A stretch of 25,548 nt of DNA from a virus: positions 1-25,548 of the IMG/VR virus record IMGVR_UViG_3300040801_000764; one strand, given 5' to 3'. The position numbers were made by a program, and so were the translations under genes. Positions 22,357-25,548 of this stretch are shown one piece after another. Under the pieces are notes generated by a model, which was not told where the DNA came from, did not search any database, and saw nothing but the letters and a program-made list of their open reading frames with translations. Within the stretch, counting starts at the first letter, position 1; every line of letters begins with the position of its first letter.

Positions 22357-24093
22357 TTAGTCTTCTACTTCATCTAATAAAGCTTCTAATTCTTCATCAG
22401 TTAATTCTTCTAAGTCTTCATCAGTAAGGTCTGCTAAGAAATCATCATCACCAAGGTCTTCTAGATCCTCATCTTCAAGGTCTTCATCTTCTAAGTCCTC
22501 TAGGTCTTCATCTTCTAAGTCTTCTTCATCTAAAAGTTCTTCTGGATCTTCTACAGGCATTAAAAAGTCTACTACCTTTTGGACTAAATCTTTTAATTCT
22601 GCTATCTGTTCTTCTACAGAAAGCTCTTCATCTTCTAGATCTTCAAGGTCCTCAAGGTCCTCATCTTCTAGATCTTCATCTAGATCTAGTTCTTCTTCAT
22701 CTAAGTCTTCTTCATCAGAATCTTCCTCATCAGAATCTTCTAATTCAGAGTCATCAAAGATATCTTTTTCCGCTTCTGTTGCATCATCAACGAATTCTCC
22801 AATAGTTTTATTTTCTTCATTGAATAAATGTTCTGACTCTTTAATTATTTCTGTAGATTCACTTAGAGACTGTAAGAACTTTTCAATAGCGTCTTTTTGT
22901 TTTTCATCACACTTGATTTCAAAGTGCACTAGTTTACCAGCTTCTGATGGTTCGTATATAATCTCTTCTTCCTTAAGAGCCTTAGCTAACTTTTTAGCTT
23001 TGTCTTTAGGCAATTCAATACTATATTTTTTAGCTTCGACAACAATAGTTTTTTCTTTCTTACTCTCTTGTTTTTTGTTCTTTAAGTTTTCCAATTCCTC
23101 TTTCACCTCTTTAAATTCGGCTTTCATATTTGCAAGGACTTTATCTTTACTTGTCTTATTTTTTCCATAAGCCTTTTCGAATTCGTCCTCTTCCATATCT
23201 TCAAGCTCATATATTGCATTATATAATTCATGCTCTTTAGCTCTTAAAGTTTTGAAGTATTCTTCTTTTGCTTGTTTGACTGATTTTCCTTCAGTCTTAG
23301 TTTTAGGATCTTCCTTAGGATCTTCCTTAGGATCTTCCTTAGGATCTTCCTTAGGATCTTCCTTAGGATCTTCAAAACCTAGTGTGTTAAAGTTTTCAGA
23401 AAACGTTTTATAATACTCTGCGTGTTTCTCATCTTCTTTAGCTAAAGCTTTAATTGATTCTGTTAAAGGTTTTAATTTTCCTTTAGTGTTTGATTCGTTG
23501 ATATTTGCTGTTGCTGTTTGGAAAGATGGATTATAAACAAAGTCAAAAGACATTAATTCGAAGCTTTCTGGAACAATAGCTTCGTATTGACCATCTGCAG
23601 ATTCTTCTAGTCTTGATTCACCAAGTGCTCTTGAAGATACACCAAGTAATCCTCCACCACCACGCGCTTTAGCATAGTCTAAGAATGTCTTAACAATTCT
23701 ACCTTGTGGGTTGTTAAGAATGTCTGCTTTTCCATCCCAAGATCCATCACTGTTTCTTTTTACCTCGTACCAAGCAATTGCAGCTTCAGAAAGCAAGATC
23801 TCAGCTCTATCATCTAAAGGGTGGTCAACACTACCGAGTAGGGTTGTTGGTTTTAGTTTACCACTTTCATCAATAAACTTACCTCCCTTTCCAAATGCTG
23901 TAGGTTGTGCCCATACTTCCCCAGAATATTTTGTTCTATTTTGACTAAGCATGTTCTCTACAGTCATACCATTTACAGAAAAAGATCCTAATATAGGATT
24001 ATCTGTCCCATGCCCAGTTTCTTGTGAACCTGCTTTATACGATTCAACAATACCAACATTAAATTGTCTGTTTTTGAATAATTTTTCCTTCAT
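22357..24093 (-). CDS. Prohead protease fused to acidic scaffold-like C-terminus (gp21-type, S77)
   Basis: 578 residues; Shine-Dalgarno AGAGGG ten bases before ATG 24093. The N-terminal ~200 residues match the gp21/S77 prohead protease: a histidine in GSVDHPLDDRAEI (H91), a serine in GLLGVSSRALG (S153/S154), and an acidic residue in ELMSFDFVYNPSF (D184), in the order expected for a His-Ser-Asp type site. The rest is not needed for the protease. Residues ~240-263 are six tandem EDPK units. Residues ~265-440 are charged helix. From ~440 to 578 the chain is almost all Asp, Glu and Leu (for example EDLEDEDLEDLEDEDL). Such acidic, helical, low-complexity tails resemble scaffold proteins, so protease and scaffold may be one polypeptide. 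The capsid gene follows four genes later. Confidence 0.8.
   Translation of the reverse strand: MKEKLFKNRQFNVGIVESYKAGSQETGHGTDNPILGSFSVNGMTVENMLSQNRTKYSGEVWAQPTAFGKGGKFIDESGKLKPTTLLGSVDHPLDDRAEILLSEAAIAWYEVKRNSDGSWDGKADILNNPQGRIVKTFLDYAKARGGGGLLGVSSRALGESRLEESADGQYEAIVPESFELMSFDFVYNPSFQTATANINESNTKGKLKPLTESIKALAKEDEKHAEYYKTFSENFNTLGFEDPKEDPKEDPKEDPKEDPKEDPKTKTEGKSVKQAKEEYFKTLRAKEHELYNAIYELEDMEEDEFEKAYGKNKTSKDKVLANMKAEFKEVKEELENLKNKKQESKKEKTIVVEAKKYSIELPKDKAKKLAKALKEEEIIYEPSEAGKLVHFEIKCDEKQKDAIEKFLQSLSESTEIIKESEHLFNEENKTIGEFVDDATEAEKDIFDDSELEDSDEEDSDEEDLDEEELDLDEDLEDEDLEDLEDLEDEELSVEEQIAELKDLVQKVVDFLMPVEDPEELLDEEDLEDEDLEDLEDEDLEDEDLEDLGDDDFLADLTDEDLEELTDEELEALLDEVED
23303..23374. repeat. Six tandem copies of a 12-bp unit coding for EDPK
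   Basis: The plus strand repeats TTAGGATCTTCC five times without change and a sixth time with the last base altered. The copies lie in frame inside the protease/scaffold gene and code for (EDPK)6 on the minus strand. The near-perfect DNA identity shows a recent expansion and predicts copy-number variation among relatives. Confidence 0.95.
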
Positions 24094-24159
24094 CGTTTAT
24101 AAACCCTCTTTACTTTTAAATTTTTTATACTTACATAGTGTCCAAGTAGAAGCACGAAT

Positions 24160-24384
24160 TTACTTAAGAATATCATTTTTAAAGTATTCTTTTAGGATTT
24201 CTCTATCACTGTCAACAACGTTTATTGTATAAGCGTAAGAACTATCCTTAAATTGCTCTAAGAATTGTCCAAACTCATCAAAGTCCATTGTGTCTGAAAA
24301 TACACCTTCAATGTCTCTTCCATGTATTTCAAACACAACATTTCTTTCTTCTTCGTTAACAGTATAAATGTATATATGATCCAT
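24160..24384 (-). CDS. Small acidic unknown protein (74 aa)
   Basis: 74 residues; Shine-Dalgarno GAAGGTG before ATG 24384. The sequence (starts MDHIYIYTVNEEERN; then FSDTMDFDEFGQFLEQFKDS) alternates strands and short helices and is acidic. No motif is recognised. It lies between the cold-shock gene and the protease/scaffold gene with 25 and 66 base gaps. Clear Shine-Dalgarno and operon position support a real gene. Confidence 0.55.
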   Translation of the reverse strand: MDHIYIYTVNEEERNVVFEIHGRDIEGVFSDTMDFDEFGQFLEQFKDSSYAYTINVVDSDREILKEYFKNDILK

Positions 24385-24409
24385 ACTTCACACCTTCTCT
24401 TTATTCACT

Positions 24410-24637
24410 TTACTCTAATCTTCTAACTTGATAAGCTCTAAGCCCTTTATCCTCAAAATCTTTATATAGGAATTCAACTTCTTCTCCGACCTCTAAGGTC
24501 TTTTTGCCTTCCATAATGATTTGAGTATAGTGAACATAAATATCACTATCAAGATCGTCTTCACACGAAATAAAGCCATAACCTCTTGCTGGGTTAAAAC
24601 TTTTAACGATTCCTCTAGCTTGTTTTATTTCTGCCAT
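24410..24637 (-). CDS. Cold-shock domain protein (CspA family)
   Basis: 75 residues, a normal length for this family, with Shine-Dalgarno AGAGGT before ATG 24637. It opens with GIVKSFNPARGYGFIS, containing the RNP1-like motif (family K-x-G-F-G-F-I; here R-G-Y-G-F-I), then the RNP2-like motif DIYVHYTQI (family VFVHFS), and ends with VGEEVEFLYKDFEDKGLRAY. These are the nucleic-acid-binding strands of a five-stranded OB-fold. Family members bind single-stranded RNA or DNA and melt RNA structure. It begins 121 bases downstream of the reverse transcriptase stop, behind a possible promoter and hairpin leader. In RNP1, the second aromatic is Tyr rather than Phe, a common conservative change. Confidence 0.9.
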   Translation of the reverse strand: MAEIKQARGIVKSFNPARGYGFISCEDDLDSDIYVHYTQIIMEGKKTLEVGEEVEFLYKDFEDKGLRAYQVRRLE

Positions 24638-24689
24638 ATCTGCTACCTCTTCCTTCTTGTATTTATTTTTGTGTCTTTTATCTTCTTTC

Positions 24690-24756
24690 GGTGTGTTCTA
24701 TACACCCCTACACTATATTATATGTATTATAATTATTAAACTCGCTTGTTTTTCAA
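24690..24756 (-). promoter_or_regulatory. Possible promoter and hairpin leader for the cold-shock gene
   Basis: On the minus strand TTGAAA (24756-24751) and TATAAT (24731-24726) are separated by 19 bases, slightly long for a sigma-70-type promoter; a second TATAAT lies at 24722-24717. Downstream, GGTGT (24706-24702) can pair with ACACC (24694-24690) to make a small hairpin at about the start of the leader, 53 bases before the ATG. Cold-shock mRNAs often have structured leaders. The TTGAAA overlaps the end of the reverse transcriptase gene region. Confidence 0.35.
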
Positions 24757-24758
24757 AA

Positions 24759-25548
24759 CTAATTCAATTTATAGTACTCATTTACTAATGTTTTGTATCC
24801 TAGGCGCTTAATATCCTCATAAGATAGCCTATAAAACTTCTTACCCTTATGCCAAGTCCCACTATCTAAATACCTTATACAGTCCACAAAGTATCTGTCT
24901 AAAAAATGGATTGACTCTGTGGTATTAATATTTGGTAAGTACCACCTAGACCAATTTATAGAATCTTCTTGGTCGGAGTACAGTTTAAAATTTATCTTCT
25001 TGATATAGTCTCTTAGTGCAACTTCCTTTTTAACATGCCTTCTTAGCATCCATTGTCTGTACCACTTGGCTCTTCTCTTGAAACGGGATTTCATTTTAGC
25101 CTTAGCTTTTTTAGATATATCTATTGTCTTGTCTTGGAATAGAAATCCTAAAAAAGTAATACCATCTTTGATGTTCATTGTCTTCATCTTCTTAGGGTTA
25201 AAAGCAATATCTAAATTACTTATTTGACTCTTAAAATACTCAAGAGCTTCAACACCAACAGTTAGAGTGTCATCCGCATATCGAATATATTTATAACCCT
25301 TCTCAAGCATTTTCTTATCTACTTCGTCCATGTAGATATTTGCGAGTATCCCTGATACTGGACTGCCTGCCATAACACCTTTATTATGAACTTCTATAAT
25401 ATTCCCTTTGAAATAAACTCTAGGTTCTCTTAATAGCCTCATTAGAAAATCTACTAGGTAAGAATCTTCAGTAAAGAAATCTTTTAGTTTTTCTTCTAGT
25501 CTGTCTAAAGGTATCGAATTAAAGTAGTCTGAAAAATCATTTTTATAA
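24759..25548 (-). CDS. Reverse transcriptase, C-terminal part (runs off right edge)
   Basis: The frame stays open from base 25548 to a TAG at 24759, giving 262 visible residues; the first methionine at 25442 is internal because clear homology extends upstream. Motifs in order: YKNDFSDYFNSIPLDRLEEK (palm motif A; the D of DFSDYF is a likely metal ligand), KGVMAGSPVSGILANIYMDE (motif B), YIRYADDTLTVG (motif C, catalytic YADD), FNPKKMKTMNIKDGITFLGF (motifs D/E). After this there is a basic thumb-like region (KSRFKRRAKWYRQWMLRRH) and an end with WSRWYLPNINTTESIHFLDR, GYKTLVNEYYK. Motif B lacks both the SQ of diversity-generating-retroelement enzymes and the PQG of group II intron enzymes, and no maturase or HNH domain follows. 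A stand-alone phage/defence-type RT is most likely; the exact group is open. Confidence 0.88.
   Translation of the reverse strand, partial: YKNDFSDYFNSIPLDRLEEKLKDFFTEDSYLVDFLMRLLREPRVYFKGNIIEVHNKGVMAGSPVSGILANIYMDEVDKKMLEKGYKYIRYADDTLTVGVEALEYFKSQISNLDIAFNPKKMKTMNIKDGITFLGFLFQDKTIDISKKAKAKMKSRFKRRAKWYRQWMLRRHVKKEVALRDYIKKINFKLYSDQEDSINWSRWYLPNINTTESIHFLDRYFVDCIRYLDSGTWHKGKKFYRLSYEDIKRLGYKTLVNEYYKLN

Noticed and set aside
22370-22760. Repeat-rich stretch as possible CRISPR or tandem satellite
   Set aside because: The repeats are degenerate TCTTCATCT-type codons for Asp/Glu-rich protein, in frame, with no spacer pattern.
6-24739. Plus-strand open frames (for example 6-230, 6969-7340, 16091-16420, 19889-20230, 22820-23170)
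   Set aside because: All lie opposite convincing minus-strand genes, have low-complexity or hydrophobic shadow translations and no family features.
25107-25122. Palindrome TAGATATATCTA inside the reverse transcriptase, similar to part of the 18-bp inverted repeat
   Set aside because: It is only a short AT-rich match within a coding region and can be explained by chance.
24638-25548. Diversity-generating retroelement (RT plus variable tail fiber)
   Set aside because: Motif B lacks the SQ signature, no template-like near-repeat of a fiber gene's end is seen near the visible RT part, and no fiber complete in the window ends in a C-type-lectin-like domain. The unseen region to the right could still change this.
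24759-25548. Group II intron maturase
   Set aside because: No PQG motif, no maturase X domain or HNH domain, and no domain V-like hairpin after the stop codon.

Overview
The window reads as part of the virion-morphogenesis region of a large, AT-rich, contractile-tailed (myovirus-type) bacteriophage or related prophage. Every credible gene is on the minus strand, so transcription runs from the right edge to the left edge. Genes are tightly packed, often overlapping by 1-20 bases or separated by only a few, and most starts have a strong Shine-Dalgarno of the AGGAGG/AAGGAG type. That start signal and the low GC fit a Bacillota-infecting phage; the host is an inference. The genetic code looks standard. 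I see no tRNA, rRNA, CRISPR array or insertion sequence.

Right end (24160-25548): the C-terminal part of a reverse transcriptase that runs off the right edge, then a cold-shock-domain protein and a small acidic unknown. Head block (18649-24093): a T4 gp21-type prohead protease joined to a long acidic, repeat-containing tail that probably acts as scaffold, a DUF1281/YubB-like protein, an acidic unknown, a small four-cysteine putative zinc protein, and the T4 gp23-like major capsid protein. Connector block (14816-18509): after an intergenic region with a hairpin and an exact 18-bp inverted repeat come two acidic unknown proteins that look distantly paralogous, a 170-aa unknown, a probable tail terminator, and a basic 133-aa unknown.

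Tail block (5202-14799): sheath, tube, a strong intrinsic terminator, an overlapping pair at the usual tail-assembly-chaperone position (the first with two CxxC pairs), tape measure protein, two adjacent paralogous baseplate/tube-initiator-like proteins, a gp27-like hub and a gp5-like OB-fold spike base. Fiber block (1-5185): a collar/fiber-like protein, a 1001-aa tail fiber with GIGTxxP-type repeats, and the N-terminal 266 codons of another fiber running off the left edge.

The genes make a coherent assembly line: protease plus scaffold shape the prohead and mature the capsid protein; connector and terminator proteins close head and tail; sheath, tube and tape measure build the tail; hub, spike and fibers form the tip. 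Terminase, portal and baseplate wedge genes (gp25, gp6/J types) are not in the window. The least conventional parts are the reverse transcriptase beside the structural genes, the acidic unknown proteins on both sides of the capsid gene, the inverted-repeat element at 18534-18583, and the unusually overlapping chaperone pair.
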